Below, in pieces: positions 34,429-43,832 of a stretch of 64,000 nucleotides of DNA. Each line of letters opens with the position of its first letter. Position 1 is the first letter of the stretch. Under the pieces are notes generated by a model. The model saw nothing but the letters and a program-made list of their open reading frames with translations. It did not search any database and had not been told where the DNA came from. The DNA is from RGEC01 sp964475595. GTDB taxonomy: Bacteria; Bacteroidota; Bacteroidia; NS11-12g; UBA955. The translations under genes were made by a program, and so were the position numbers. Location: positions 1-64,000 of the forward strand of contig CAYYXG010000003.1 in NCBI GenBank assembly GCA_964475595.1, given 5' to 3'.

Positions 34429-35240
34429 TAAAGCCGTCCGGAAGAATCGGCATAGTGACAGCATGGCTGTTTCTATGCTTTTTTAATCCGGATACATTGT
34501 TTTCTCAATGGGTTGCGGATGTTGCCTATCGTTACGGTGTAAATACACACGCTGCCTCTACCCAGGAATTATCACCGCTATTGCTGGAAAATGCCCGGTC
34601 CAAACCCTACACATTGGGTGGATATAAAGTAACTGCCGGATACAAGTTTAGACCGGATAGCATGAAGACTGCATTCCAGTCCGGCTTGTCATATTGGAAA
34701 AGCCGCTCAGGTACCATGATGTATACCACCGATTCTGTCAACATCGGCTACACGTGGATGAAGCATGAAATGATTACCCTTGATTTAGGTGTTTCTGTTG
34801 AGTATACCATAAAAAGTATGGCCGCATCCACAGGATTAACAGTGTTGTTCCCCTTTTATACCCGGGGTTCAGAAAATAAGGTTACCGCAGCGAATACTGA
34901 GCAGGTTTCTCATATTCAATATAGCAATAATCCCGGAATTAGCATTCAACAGGAAATTGCCTTATGGACAAAGGGAAGTACTTCACTATTTGCCGGGCTA
35001 AGTGCAGGATGGATGCAGGTTAAAAGAAAAAGTCGGGTTTTAACACCTTCTGATGGGACTATTCCATTGTCACAGCGGGAATTACATTATTTAACAGAAA
35101 ATCAGATTCAAAAAAAAGGCCTCATCAACGATCCATCCCTCTCAGGGTTTGATAGCAGTAAACCCACAGAGACCCAAACGTATAATGAGCCGCTAACGTT
35201 TGTGTCATTAAAATTAGGTTTACTGTTTTCAATACGTTAA
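34425..35240 (+). CDS. Uncharacterised exported protein, probable beta-barrel
   Basis: A 271-residue protein I do not recognise. The N-terminus has a signal peptide (IGIVTAWLFLCFFNPDTLFSQ). The rest alternates polar and hydrophobic residues in strand-like segments (ADVAYRYGVNTH, LGGYKVTAGYKFRP, MITLDLGVSVEYTIKS, SLFAGLSAGWMQVKRKS) and ends in LKLGLLFSIR, compatible with a small outer-membrane barrel. It overlaps pruA by 4 bases, so it is co-translated with it, but a functional tie to proline catabolism is not evident. Confidence 0.65.
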   Translation: MIKPSGRIGIVTAWLFLCFFNPDTLFSQWVADVAYRYGVNTHAASTQELSPLLLENARSKPYTLGGYKVTAGYKFRPDSMKTAFQSGLSYWKSRSGTMMYTTDSVNIGYTWMKHEMITLDLGVSVEYTIKSMAASTGLTVLFPFYTRGSENKVTAANTEQVSHIQYSNNPGISIQQEIALWTKGSTSLFAGLSAGWMQVKRKSRVLTPSDGTIPLSQRELHYLTENQIQKKGLINDPSLSGFDSSKPTETQTYNEPLTFVSLKLGLLFSIR

Positions 35241-35332
35241 TGCCTTTATGAGAAGCATTTTTATCTGTATTTTACTTAGCCAAATAAAAGTATTTTGTTC
35301 AAATTTGACTGTTGTTGCCGATTGAGTCTATT

Positions 35333-36175
35333 TTATGTCGGTGTAAACGCTTTGTTCAACAGGTCTGACAGTTTTTTGGATGTCGCATTTTTATAGGTTT
35401 TACCACCGTATGCGCCCACCCACTGTATGCCTTTTACTGCATTGCTAATGAAAATTTCGTCAGCGGCACTCAGGTCAATAGCTGTGATCGGGTTCTCACG
35501 CAAGCTGTAACCATATACTCCTGCCAGTTGAACAACAACTTTCCTCATAACACCATCAACACAATACTCGCTAAGTGGTGGCGTGGTAATAAAATCGCCG
35601 TTCACAGTGAATATATTGCTGGAAACAGTTTCCGCAATTCTGCCATGATCGTTGAGGATTACGCATTCGTCCCAATGATTTTCTGCTGCATAAATACCGG
35701 CCAACACATAGGTGAGGGCACTGTTGGTTTTGATGGTGCTGGTGTAATTGGCATTCTTGGTCAGTTCACTGAATAAACCCAGTGTAAGCCCATTTTCATT
35801 GAGTGGATAACCCCTGAAGTCGGTTGATTTTACTTCTGTAATGAACTGTGTATTTGCATTTTTTGGGGTGTAAAGTCCTTCACCCTCCCTGAAAAAGGTG
35901 CACCTTACCGAGGCAGATGCAATATTTTTTGTCTGTAAAAGTTCCTGAATATCCAGTTCAATGTGCTGTAAATTAAAGTCAGCCGGAAGTTCCATTTTTA
36001 ATAGCATGGCAGCTTTCCTGATCCTGTTTGCATGTAAATCAGCATATTGTATGCACCCAAGTTCAAATCGCATGCTTTCAAAAAAGCCATCGCCGTAGCG
36101 GTATGAACGGCTATTTAGGGGCAAATTAGGTTCATCACCGGATAGCCACAAACCCTGATATAAGAACATATTCAT
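35333..36175 (-). CDS. Class IV aminotransferase-fold enzyme, PabC-like
   Basis: A 280-residue PLP enzyme of fold type IV. Motifs are NSRSYRYGDGFFESMRFELG, the PLP lysine in STIKTNSALTYVLAG, ECVILNDHGRIAETVSSNIFTV and a phosphate-binding end near SAADEIFISNAVKGIQWV. The short length and N-terminal pattern suit 4-amino-4-deoxychorismate lyase (folate pathway) better than a branched-chain aminotransferase; ilvE is separately present at 45.7 kb. The 4-base overlap with the upstream lipocalin-like gene suggests it ends the etfB operon. Confidence 0.8.
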   Translation of the reverse strand: MNMFLYQGLWLSGDEPNLPLNSRSYRYGDGFFESMRFELGCIQYADLHANRIRKAAMLLKMELPADFNLQHIELDIQELLQTKNIASASVRCTFFREGEGLYTPKNANTQFITEVKSTDFRGYPLNENGLTLGLFSELTKNANYTSTIKTNSALTYVLAGIYAAENHWDECVILNDHGRIAETVSSNIFTVNGDFITTPPLSEYCVDGVMRKVVVQLAGVYGYSLRENPITAIDLSAADEIFISNAVKGIQWVGAYGGKTYKNATSKKLSDLLNKAFTPT

Positions 36176-36588
36176 GGTTTATTTCTTCGATAGTGAAAGG
36201 TGGTATGACCTTCCCTAATGACCAGACTGTCATCATTTAATGCCATAATATGGAATCTCCGGATGCCTTTGGAAGGGCTGTATTGAAACCATAGTGATGT
36301 TTGATAGGGAGAACTATCCAAAGGTGATGAAATGGTCTGAAAAGCGCCGCTAAAGCTTTTATTGAGTGATTTTATATGGTAATGGAATGTTGATTTTGTC
36401 GGGTTAAGCAACATGGTGTCTTCCCCGGAAGGTATTAGTATGTTTTTGCCGTTTTTATAAATGGCACTGTATTGCCACAAACCATATAGTTTTCCCTGAG
36501 GTAAAGGCCACCTGCCCGTAAATCCGGAACAGCAGAAGATGATGGCGGTGAAAAGTGCAGCGCTATGCAGTTCTTTTTTTAATTTCAT
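36172..36588 (-). CDS. Small exported lipocalin-like hypothetical protein
   Basis: About 138 residues, not matched to a family with certainty. The chosen start MKLKKELHSAALFTAIIFCCSGF gives a signal peptide; a longer frame from 36684 is mostly shadow of the BFN gene. The remaining sequence (GLWQYSAIYKNGKNILIPSGEDTMLLNP, LWFQYSPSKGIRRFHIMALNDDSLVIREGHTTFHYRR) resembles the short lipocalin-like domains of exported Bacteroidota proteins. The first 26 bases overlap the end of the BFN gene, and its stop overlaps the aminotransferase start. Confidence 0.6.
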   Translation of the reverse strand: MKLKKELHSAALFTAIIFCCSGFTGRWPLPQGKLYGLWQYSAIYKNGKNILIPSGEDTMLLNPTKSTFHYHIKSLNKSFSGAFQTISSPLDSSPYQTSLWFQYSPSKGIRRFHIMALNDDSLVIREGHTTFHYRRNKP

Positions 36589-37165
36589 CCCTGATTTTAG
36601 CGGCACGGGTGTAGTCCTCATCGCGGATAGATTCCTCCAGCATAGCTTCCAGCTCCTCAATGGAGTATGACTCAAGTCCGGCATGCGATTTAGAACCGGG
36701 TATCAGTTCCTCATGGGCCATCCTTCCTGGGCTGTCCGCGGATTCAACCTCGCTCTCGTCTCCGTCATAGGCTGCCTCATCCATGATTTTTGCAGTAACG
36801 TAAATCGGACATTTGAATTTTGTGGCCAATGCAATGGCATCGCTGGTGCGGCTGTCAAGTTCAAAACTATCAAATCCTCTTTTGCAACGTATTCTGGAGA
36901 AAAAAATACCTTCCTGCAGGTCAGTAATCATCACCTCTTCCACCTCCACATCCATGGCTTGCATGGCCTGCACAAACAAATCGTGGGTGAGGGGACGACT
37001 GGGCTTCATACCCTCAATTTCCATGGCAATGGCCTGTGCTTCAAAAGCCCCGATAAGCACCGGAAGTTTGCGGTTTCCCTTCTGTTCACCCAACACCAGG
37101 GTATAAGCACCATGAGAGTGTGCGGGTAAAATAGAAACAATATCCAGGGCAATTTTGTCGCTCAT
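36563..37165 (-). CDS. Bifunctional nuclease (BFN/DUF151) with UvrB/UvrC motif
   Basis: A 200-residue protein with an N-terminal DUF151 bifunctional nuclease domain (GEQKGNRKLPVLIGAFEAQAIAMEIEGMKPSRPLTHDLF, then SRTSDAIALATKFKCPIYV) and a C-terminal UvrB/UvrC motif (LEAMLEESIRDEDYTRAAKIRDEIKKR). This domain pair is common in Bacteroidota. Plant homologues show DNase and RNase activity; the role here is not established. It follows etfA by 8 bases, the usual Bacteroidota order. Confidence 0.88.
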   Translation of the reverse strand: MSDKIALDIVSILPAHSHGAYTLVLGEQKGNRKLPVLIGAFEAQAIAMEIEGMKPSRPLTHDLFVQAMQAMDVEVEEVMITDLQEGIFFSRIRCKRGFDSFELDSRTSDAIALATKFKCPIYVTAKIMDEAAYDGDESEVESADSPGRMAHEELIPGSKSHAGLESYSIEELEAMLEESIRDEDYTRAAKIRDEIKKRTA

Positions 37166-37173
37166 GTTCTTAC

Positions 37174-38136
37174 TTAGCTGGCGGTAGCTGTTTTTGCAGC
37201 CTGAATTAATTTGGGCAACACTTCAAACGCATCACCTACAATACCATAATCAGCGGCTTTGAAGAAAGGTGCTTCTGCATCTTTATTGATAACCACGATT
37301 ACTTTGCTGCTGCTCACACCGGCAAGGTGCTGAATGGCTCCGCTGATGCCGATGGCGATGTATAAATTGGGTTTGATGGTAATACCGGTTTGCCCTACGT
37401 GCTCGCTGTGAGGGCGCCAGTGCATGTCACTTACCGGCTTGGAACAGGCCGTAGCAGCACCCAGTGATGTAGCCAGCTCTTCTACCATATGCCAGTTTTC
37501 AGGGCCTTTCATTCCACGGCCGGCAGAAACCACAATTTCTGCTTCAGTCAATGGAACTTTGCCGCTAACGGTTTGCGTACTTTCAATTCGGGTGGCCGAA
37601 GCAGGAAGAGAGGTCGGCTGATAGGCCGACACAGCAGCGCTTGTAGCGTAGGTTTTTATTTCTACCGAATTGGGCGTGATGGCCAGTACTTTGGTTTCAG
37701 ATTGTAATTCAACATAGGCAAACGCTTTTCCGCTAAATACGCCCCTTTTGATGCGAAAACCGGAGGTGGTGTCAGGATAATCCACCACATTGGTAGCCAG
37801 TGCCGCCTGCAGCAGAACCGCTACTCTCCCTGAAATGCTTTTTCCGCTATAGGTGTTGGAAATAATAATGGTTTTTCCGCCCTGATTTTTACATACTTCC
37901 GCAAATGCAGCCGCATAAATCTCAGGACTAAAAGCCGCAAAAGCATCACTGTGAAGGGTGATAACTTCATCTGCACCGTAGTTTCCCAGTATAGAAGGGT
38001 CAGAGGCATTCCCCATGCTCACAGCAATTACCTTACCCCCTGTTTTTGTTGCAACTTCCTTTCCGTAGGAAACGGCTTCCAGTGTAGATTTTTTGTATTG
38101 TTGATCGCGGGTTTCCGCAAATATGATAACTGACAT
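37174..38136 (-). CDS. etfA: Electron transfer flavoprotein alpha subunit
   Basis: EtfA binds FAD and with EtfB passes electrons from acyl-CoA dehydrogenases to the quinone pool. The 320-residue protein has the C-terminal FAD domain GRGMKGPENWHMVEELATSLGAA, GQTGITIKPNLYIAIGISGAIQHLAG and NKDAEAPFFKAADYGIVGD. Order etfB-etfA-BFN on one strand with 12-base and 8-base gaps indicates an operon. Confidence 0.95.
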   Translation of the reverse strand: MSVIIFAETRDQQYKKSTLEAVSYGKEVATKTGGKVIAVSMGNASDPSILGNYGADEVITLHSDAFAAFSPEIYAAAFAEVCKNQGGKTIIISNTYSGKSISGRVAVLLQAALATNVVDYPDTTSGFRIKRGVFSGKAFAYVELQSETKVLAITPNSVEIKTYATSAAVSAYQPTSLPASATRIESTQTVSGKVPLTEAEIVVSAGRGMKGPENWHMVEELATSLGAATACSKPVSDMHWRPHSEHVGQTGITIKPNLYIAIGISGAIQHLAGVSSSKVIVVINKDAEAPFFKAADYGIVGDAFEVLPKLIQAAKTATAS

Positions 38137-38148
38137 ATTAGAATAGTA

Positions 38149-38886
38149 TTAAATGACTTTGGCTTCGTTTCTTAACAAATGTAATAATTCTTCGGGATTA
38201 TCAGCACTGATCATCCTCACTCCCTGTTTGGGCTGCGGTAACTCAAAACGGCTGTAAACAGCATGGTTGGAACTGCCGGTAGGTTCCACTACCTGAAGGG
38301 GTTTGGTTCTGGCTGCCATGATGCCGCGCATATTGGGTATGCGGGGTTCGCACAAATCTTTCTGGGCGCTGGCCACGAAAGGCAATGAACAGGTAAGTGT
38401 TTCTCTTCCGCCGTCAATGTCCCTTTCCAGGTGGGCAGTTTTATCGGTGACTGTAAGCTGGGTGATTACATTAATGCTGGGAATAGCCAGCAACGCTCCG
38501 AGCAGGCCACAGACCGCACCGCTGTTGTAATCGATACTTTCACGCCCGGTCATGATAAAATCGAACGCTTTGTCTCTGGCATAGGCCGCAATTTGTTCTG
38601 CAACAAACTGCGCATCCGTAGGCGTGGCATTAATCCTAACCGCATCGGTAGCGCCCATACTCAGGGCCTTTCGAATAGCGGGCTCAGCATCTGCAGGGCC
38701 CACGTGAATGATGGTGACCGCACCGCCGACAGGTTCCGCTATATCCAGGGCTTTTGTGAGGGCCAGCTCATCGTATGGATTCATGATGAACTGCACTCCC
38801 TGAGTGTTAAAGGTTGTGTCGTTATTGGTGAAGGTAATTTTAGTGGTGGTATCGGGTACCACGCTCATGCAAACCAGGACTTTCAT
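38149..38886 (-). CDS. etfB: Electron transfer flavoprotein beta subunit
   Basis: A 245-residue EtfB: start MKVLVCMSVVPDTTTKI, NPYDELALTKALDIAE, ADAEPAIRKALSMGATDAVRI and signature-like ESIDYNSGAVCGLLGALLAIPSINVITQL. It holds AMP structurally in the ETF dimer. It is the first gene of the leftward etf operon, with a TAnnTTTG box upstream. Confidence 0.95.
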   Translation of the reverse strand: MKVLVCMSVVPDTTTKITFTNNDTTFNTQGVQFIMNPYDELALTKALDIAEPVGGAVTIIHVGPADAEPAIRKALSMGATDAVRINATPTDAQFVAEQIAAYARDKAFDFIMTGRESIDYNSGAVCGLLGALLAIPSINVITQLTVTDKTAHLERDIDGGRETLTCSLPFVASAQKDLCEPRIPNMRGIMAARTKPLQVVEPTGSSNHAVYSRFELPQPKQGVRMISADNPEELLHLLRNEAKVI

Positions 38887-38905
38887 AGGTGCTTAAAAAG
38901 TTTTG

Positions 38906-38913
38906 CAAAAGTA
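38906..38913 (-). promoter_or_regulatory. Bacteroidota -7 box (TACTTTTG) for the etfBA operon
   Basis: A minus-strand TACTTTTG lies 19 bases before the etfB ATG and fits TAnnTTTG. Confidence 0.5.
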
Positions 38914-38955
38914 AGCATTTTATTATGGATTTGTTTTGCTAAAACCATCACGTAA

Positions 38956-39417
38956 TTAGTACTTAATTCCGGATTTTTGATAAATAAAATGCATCAGCCA
39001 TGCAGGCCCAATCAATAGAAATTGCAGATCTTTCACAAATGACGGTTTTTTACCTTCTATATGATGACCGATGAATTGTCCAATCCACGCCAGCGTAAAT
39101 ACAATCAGGGCAATGGTTAATAATGAGAAATTGAGATTTTCTATTGTTTGGCTCAGCAATACGCAACACAGGCCCCAAATGCCAAATCCGATTGAAAGTG
39201 AGGGTGATAGCCGCGCATAATACAATAAAACAGCGGCCAGCGCAGGAATATCAAGCCCGTTTAGGTATGTTGGTGAAAATGTGGCCCATTGAACTGAATG
39301 CAATAGCGCACTCACAGACCAGAAGATGGCAGGAACACAAAAGAAATGTATTGTTTTATTGACAGCATTGGTGTGGCTTTTGCCGTATTCTGCGAGCAAA
39401 TCACTCAGGTTGGCCAT
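38956..39417 (-). CDS. DUF962/Mpo1-like membrane protein
   Basis: A 153-residue integral membrane protein of the DUF962 (yeast Mpo1/YGL010w) family. The family marks are the N-terminal LLAEYGKSHTNAVNKTIHFFCVPAIFWSV and the C-terminal QFIGHHIEGKKPSFVKDLQFLLIGPAWLMHFIY, whose histidines bind iron in Mpo1, a 2-hydroxy fatty acid dioxygenase. Four hydrophobic helices are visible. Activity here is inference from the kept histidines. It is a single gene with its own promoter box. Confidence 0.85.
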   Translation of the reverse strand: MANLSDLLAEYGKSHTNAVNKTIHFFCVPAIFWSVSALLHSVQWATFSPTYLNGLDIPALAAVLLYYARLSPSLSIGFGIWGLCCVLLSQTIENLNFSLLTIALIVFTLAWIGQFIGHHIEGKKPSFVKDLQFLLIGPAWLMHFIYQKSGIKY

Positions 39418-39424
39418 TAACTAT

Positions 39425-39432
39425 CAAATATA
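39425..39432 (-). promoter_or_regulatory. Bacteroidota -7 box (TATATTTG) for the DUF962 gene
   Basis: A minus-strand TATATTTG lies 7 bases before the ATG, giving a very short predicted leader. Confidence 0.5.
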
Positions 39433-39499
39433 ATGATTTTTTATGAATAAATCAACCGGTGTGAATAACTCAATCACATTATTTACCCTGCACTGTCTG

Positions 39500-39507
39500 T
39501 AGTTTTG
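39500..39507 (+). promoter_or_regulatory. Bacteroidota -7 box (TAGTTTTG) for mpl
   Basis: TAGTTTTG lies 8 bases before the mpl ATG and matches TAnnTTTG. Confidence 0.5.
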
Positions 39508-39515
39508 ATACATTC

Positions 39516-40871
39516 ATGAATACATCCCAAAAGTCTTATCACGTTATTGCCATGGGCGGAGCTGTTATGCATAATATGGCGCTGGAATTGCAGGCGCATG
39601 GTCATAACATCACCGGCAGTGATGATGAGATATTTGACCCCGCAAAAACCCGTTTAGAACAGGCAGGGCTGTTGCCGGATACTTTCGGATGGTTCCCGGA
39701 AAAGGTGCATGATGCGCTTGATGGAATCATTCTGGGTATGCATGCGCGGTCTGACAATCCCGAATTAATCAAAGCACAGCAATTGGGCCTACCCATTTAT
39801 TCGTTCCCGGAGTTTGTATTTCGGCATGCCGAAAATAAAAAGCGCGTTGTAATTGGCGGTAGCCATGGAAAAACCACCTCTACAGCCATGTTGATGCACG
39901 TTTTAAGGGAATGTGGCCTGGAATTCGACTACCTGGTGGGTTCACAACTTCCGGGCTTTGAGCGAATGGTGAAACTGAGTGATGCCCCGGTTATAATTAT
40001 TGAGGGTGATGAATACCTTACTTCTGCCTTGCATCCTGTCCCCAAATTTCATGTCTACAAGCCCCATCTGGCTATGCTCACGGGGGTTGCATGGGACCAT
40101 ATCAATGTATTTCCAACCTTCGAGAATTATGTGGCGCAGTTTGATATCTTTATAAAAACCTTACAACCGGGTGCGCATTGGTTTTGGTACGAAGGGGATG
40201 AGGATTTGAGAAAATTGGCTGATGCAAGTGATTTTTTCAATCAATCCTATCGGGAGCCGCATTTTAGCGCTGTACCTGGCGGCTGTATTGTGCATGTTAA
40301 TGGCCATGAATATTCACTTTCAATATTTGGCAGACACAATTTACAAAATGCCGCCGGTGTGGCATTACTGGCAGCAGAACTGGGAATCGATTCGCACCGT
40401 TTCTGGACCGCAATGCAGTCCTTTGGTGGAACTGCCAAACGATTGGAAAAGGTATTGGAAACGGCTGCAACCATTGTTTACCGTGATTTTGCCCATGCAC
40501 CCAGCAAGGTAAGGGCTACCGTAGAGGCCGTTCGAGAGCAATATCCCAATGATAACCTGATTGCAGTATTTGAATTGCATACATACAGTAGCTTACAGCC
40601 GGCATTTTTACCCGGTTATCGCAATACCCTGTCGCCTGCGGACCATGCATTTGTACTCTATGATCCCCATGTTTTTGAGTTAAAAAGAATGCCTGTTCCC
40701 GAACCCGGTTATATCGCTAATCAGGTTGGAAATTGCCAAGAATTCAGCAACCCGGAACATTTGAAAGAAGCCGTTGGCCTTGTGTGGGATGACAGCAAAA
40801 AAAACATCCTGTTGCTCATGAGTAGCGGGAATATGGCCGGGTTATCACCGCAGGATTTTATCAGGGACTAA
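39516..40871 (+). CDS. mpl: Mur ligase, murein tripeptide ligase Mpl-like
   Basis: A 451-residue Mur-family ligase. The N-terminal Rossmann part (HVIAMGGAVMHNMALELQAHGHNITGSDDEIFDP) lacks a strict GxGGxGM and is typical of Mpl. The P-loop is GGSHGKTTSTAML near 110-122, the central domain has IIEGDEYLTSAL and LTGVAWDHINVFPTFENY, and RDFAHAPSKVRAT begins the C-domain. Mpl attaches recycled L-Ala-D-Glu-meso-DAP to UDP-MurNAc. The convergent gene is a NagZ-type enzyme of the same recycling pathway; the two ends overlap by 11 bases. Confidence 0.9.
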   Translation: MNTSQKSYHVIAMGGAVMHNMALELQAHGHNITGSDDEIFDPAKTRLEQAGLLPDTFGWFPEKVHDALDGIILGMHARSDNPELIKAQQLGLPIYSFPEFVFRHAENKKRVVIGGSHGKTTSTAMLMHVLRECGLEFDYLVGSQLPGFERMVKLSDAPVIIIEGDEYLTSALHPVPKFHVYKPHLAMLTGVAWDHINVFPTFENYVAQFDIFIKTLQPGAHWFWYEGDEDLRKLADASDFFNQSYREPHFSAVPGGCIVHVNGHEYSLSIFGRHNLQNAAGVALLAAELGIDSHRFWTAMQSFGGTAKRLEKVLETAATIVYRDFAHAPSKVRATVEAVREQYPNDNLIAVFELHTYSSLQPAFLPGYRNTLSPADHAFVLYDPHVFELKRMPVPEPGYIANQVGNCQEFSNPEHLKEAVGLVWDDSKKNILLLMSSGNMAGLSPQDFIRD

Positions 40872-43749
40872 GCGCCGAATAAACAATTTCAATGGCCTTG
40901 GTCCTCACATTTTCCTGAATGAGTTTTTTGTTTTGCTCATCCGGATATGTTCGGTTGCTGAGAAATACAAATACGAGTTGATTGGCAGGGTCTGCCCATG
41001 CCCAGTTGCCGGTAAATCCGCTGTGTCCAAACAAAGTCCCCGGAATTTTATCGGAAATATTGGCCTTAACCCCTTTTTGTCTATTGGGTTTATCAAAGCC
41101 AAGCCCTCTGTGGGTGCCTTTTTGTGCCGAAGTAAAGAGTAAAACAGTGGAAGGTTTGAGCAGTTGTTTTCCCTCCAGTTGTCCGCCATTGCAAAGCATT
41201 TGCATGATTTTGGCCAGTTCGGTGGCATTGGAAAATAAACCCGCATGACCTGCAATTCCACCCAGCATGGCGGCTGTGGGGTCATGTACATAACCCTGAA
41301 TGCGTTGTTTCCTGAAGTAATTATCTTCAGTCGTTGGTGCAATCTCATTCGGGAAATATCTTTCTGATGGTTTGAAAAGGGTGCGCCTCAAACGCATCGG
41401 CTCATAAAAATGGGTTTGGGCAAATTTCGAAACCGTCATTCCTGAAACCCGCTCAACAATTTTCCCCAACATAATAAAGCCCAGATCACTGTACAGAAAT
41501 TCACCTTTGTGTTTAATTTCAGAGTCAATGATTTTTTGCCAGAGAGTGTCGGTATAGCTTTGTCTCATCCACAGGGAATCTGCAATCTGCATCGTATGAT
41601 GGTTGTCTTTGTATTTACTGAACAAGCCCGGCTGAGTCATGGCCTCTTTGTAAAATGGAATAAATGCCTGGAGACCTGCGCTGTGTGTAAGCAATTGCCT
41701 TATAGTTATTTTACCCTTGTTGGTTTTGGTGAGTTCCGGCAGGTAATTGTGCAAATGGGCATCCAGCTTTAGTTGTTTGTTTTCATATAATTTCATCACG
41801 CACAATGTGGTAGCAGCCACCTTGGTCACCGATGCAAGGTCATATAAATCTGTTGCTTTTACCGCTCGTGAATTTGCGTAGTCAAATCCACCATAAGCGC
41901 GATTATAAACGCATTGGCCGTTTTTCATCACCAATACCTGCCCTCCCGGTGTAGCTTTTACAACTTGGTGGTAATGGTTTAGCAAACTGTCAAGCGCAGG
42001 ACTGAAATCGCGGCTAAATCCGTTTTTTAAAGGGTTCTCAAAAGTGTATTGTTCCGAATGCGTTTGCGTTTTTAAACCGGTTCCTTCCTTAAAATCGGGC
42101 AATATGCTTACAGGTAGGTGCCCAAGCGATGCTGATGAGCCAAACAGGATTTTAGCAGTGGTTTCCTGATAGTTTATCCCATCTTCATAGGTAACTATGC
42201 TGCAGGGAATTCCTTGAAATTGTTGCAATAAGTAGGGATTGCCAAATATAACCAGTGCGCCGGGTCGAGCTTTTAGCGCTGCCTCGATGAACTGTACAAT
42301 ATGATTAGATACCGAATTTCTGTCTTTTCCCCATAGCGGCTGATCATGCAGACTGATAATTATTCGTTCATTGTAGCCAATTATGGAATCTAGGATGCTT
42401 TTGAAATAACCTTCCGAACTGTCTCTATGCAGTAAATAAGGGGTGAAATGGTGTTGCAGTTGAAGCGCCTCTGCGAATGGGTAAGTGCTGCTTTTGCCAA
42501 TCCCAACCCAAGCTGTTTTTGTGCGGGTATGTGGGGTAAATGGCAAATAACCCCATTGATCCTTGCATACTGTAATGGCTTGTTCAGGTGCGCTGAAGGC
42601 ATTATTTAGGTCAGCTACCAGATTTTCTGTCGGAATGGGCTTGTAGAATTGAAGTCCGACCATGGCTTTATACTGAAGGATTTTCAGCACCCGATGGCTA
42701 AGTTCTGCACTGTCAATTTGTCCTGTGCGAACCATATTCTCAATTAAATCTACTGCAAGCGGAACGTTCTCCGGGAACAGCAATATGTCATTCCCTGCAA
42801 GTGCCGCCTTTGCCTCTGCATATCCCGGGCCGTACAGGGATGAAACCCCTTTCATATTGAGGGCGTCAGTAATCACAAGCCCTTTATAGCCCATTTTTTC
42901 TTTCAGTAATTCTGTTACGATGGGCCTGGAAAGGCTGGCAGGCGTATTAGCAGCAGTATCCAGTGCCGGAACAGCGAGGTGGGCAATCATTACGCTGCCT
43001 ACTCCCGTACGGAACAATGCCTTGAAGGGTGTCAGCTCTATGCTGTCAAGTCTGCCTGCAGAGGCCTGTATGGTGGGCAGCTCCTTGTGGCTGTCAGTTT
43101 CACTGTCGCCATGTCCGGGAAAATGTTTGGCACAGGCAATAATACCCGTACTTTGAATTCCTTGGTTCATGATACTGGCATAACGGCTCACTTTTTCGGG
43201 AGAAGCTCCAAAGCTTCTGAAACCAATAATGGGATTAGCAGGGTTGGTGTTAATATCGGCCACCGGCGAAAAACTGATGTGTACACCCAATCGTTTACAT
43301 TGCAAACCCATTGCCTTTCCGGTATTAAAAATAAGTTGCTCATCGCCGGTAGCTCCCAGGGTCATTTGGTAAGGAAACTTGGGTAACATTTTCAGCCGCA
43401 TGGCCAGCCCCCATTCTGCATCCATAGAAACGAGCATGGGAATGGCAGATATCTGCTGGTAATAATTGGCCTGATAGGCCTGCTTTAAGGGATGACCCTG
43501 AAAAAAACACAATCCGCCTATGCCATACTGATAAATCAGTTTTTCAGTCTCATCTATTTGCTCTGCACCCTTGTTGCTCCAAACGGCCACCATCATCATT
43601 TGCCCGATTTGTTTGCGCAAAGGCAAAGTCTTTAATACGCTGTCTGCCCATTTGGCCTGAGAGGAAGTTGGAGTAAATGGTTTTTCCTGGGCATAAACGC
43701 CAAAAACAGCGATTAAGCAGCAATAAAGTATGAGAATGACATTTTTCAA
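40861..43749 (-). CDS. GH3 beta-N-acetylhexosaminidase (NagZ-like) fused to a serine beta-lactamase-fold domain
   Basis: A 962-residue exported fusion. After the signal peptide MKNVILILYCCLIAVFGVYAQ comes a GH3 domain (about 25-365) with the NagZ motif KHFPGHGDSETDSH at 208-221 and nucleophile Asp295 in ITDALNM. A GH3 C-like region (about 385-560) follows, then a class C beta-lactamase/esterase-type domain (about 595-955) with SVTK (Ser640, Lys643), YSD (Tyr753) and HSG in place of KTG. GH3 NagZ removes GlcNAc from muropeptides; the second domain may be a peptidase or esterase on murein. The start is TTG: 43749 was chosen over the upstream TTG at 43770 because it gives a clean signal peptide and 43770 overlaps the promoter box. 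Confidence 0.9.
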   Translation of the reverse strand: MKNVILILYCCLIAVFGVYAQEKPFTPTSSQAKWADSVLKTLPLRKQIGQMMMVAVWSNKGAEQIDETEKLIYQYGIGGLCFFQGHPLKQAYQANYYQQISAIPMLVSMDAEWGLAMRLKMLPKFPYQMTLGATGDEQLIFNTGKAMGLQCKRLGVHISFSPVADINTNPANPIIGFRSFGASPEKVSRYASIMNQGIQSTGIIACAKHFPGHGDSETDSHKELPTIQASAGRLDSIELTPFKALFRTGVGSVMIAHLAVPALDTAANTPASLSRPIVTELLKEKMGYKGLVITDALNMKGVSSLYGPGYAEAKAALAGNDILLFPENVPLAVDLIENMVRTGQIDSAELSHRVLKILQYKAMVGLQFYKPIPTENLVADLNNAFSAPEQAITVCKDQWGYLPFTPHTRTKTAWVGIGKSSTYPFAEALQLQHHFTPYLLHRDSSEGYFKSILDSIIGYNERIIISLHDQPLWGKDRNSVSNHIVQFIEAALKARPGALVIFGNPYLLQQFQGIPCSIVTYEDGINYQETTAKILFGSSASLGHLPVSILPDFKEGTGLKTQTHSEQYTFENPLKNGFSRDFSPALDSLLNHYHQVVKATPGGQVLVMKNGQCVYNRAYGGFDYANSRAVKATDLYDLASVTKVAATTLCVMKLYENKQLKLDAHLHNYLPELTKTNKGKITIRQLLTHSAGLQAFIPFYKEAMTQPGLFSKYKDNHHTMQIADSLWMRQSYTDTLWQKIIDSEIKHKGEFLYSDLGFIMLGKIVERVSGMTVSKFAQTHFYEPMRLRRTLFKPSERYFPNEIAPTTEDNYFRKQRIQGYVHDPTAAMLGGIAGHAGLFSNATELAKIMQMLCNGGQLEGKQLLKPSTVLLFTSAQKGTHRGLGFDKPNRQKGVKANISDKIPGTLFGHSGFTGNWAWADPANQLVFVFLSNRTYPDEQNKKLIQENVRTKAIEIVYSALSP

Positions 43750-43767
43750 AGGCGTATCGGAGACGTG

Positions 43768-43775
43768 CAAATTTA
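43768..43775 (-). promoter_or_regulatory. Bacteroidota -7 box (TAAATTTG) for the nagZ fusion
   Basis: A minus-strand TAAATTTG lies 18 bases before the chosen TTG start. It decides the start, because the alternative TTG at 43770 would lie within the box. Confidence 0.5.
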
Positions 43776-43832
43776 AACCCTCAATCGTTCAGTATTATTT
43801 GGAAATTTGGTATTTTTTTCGTATTTTTAAAA

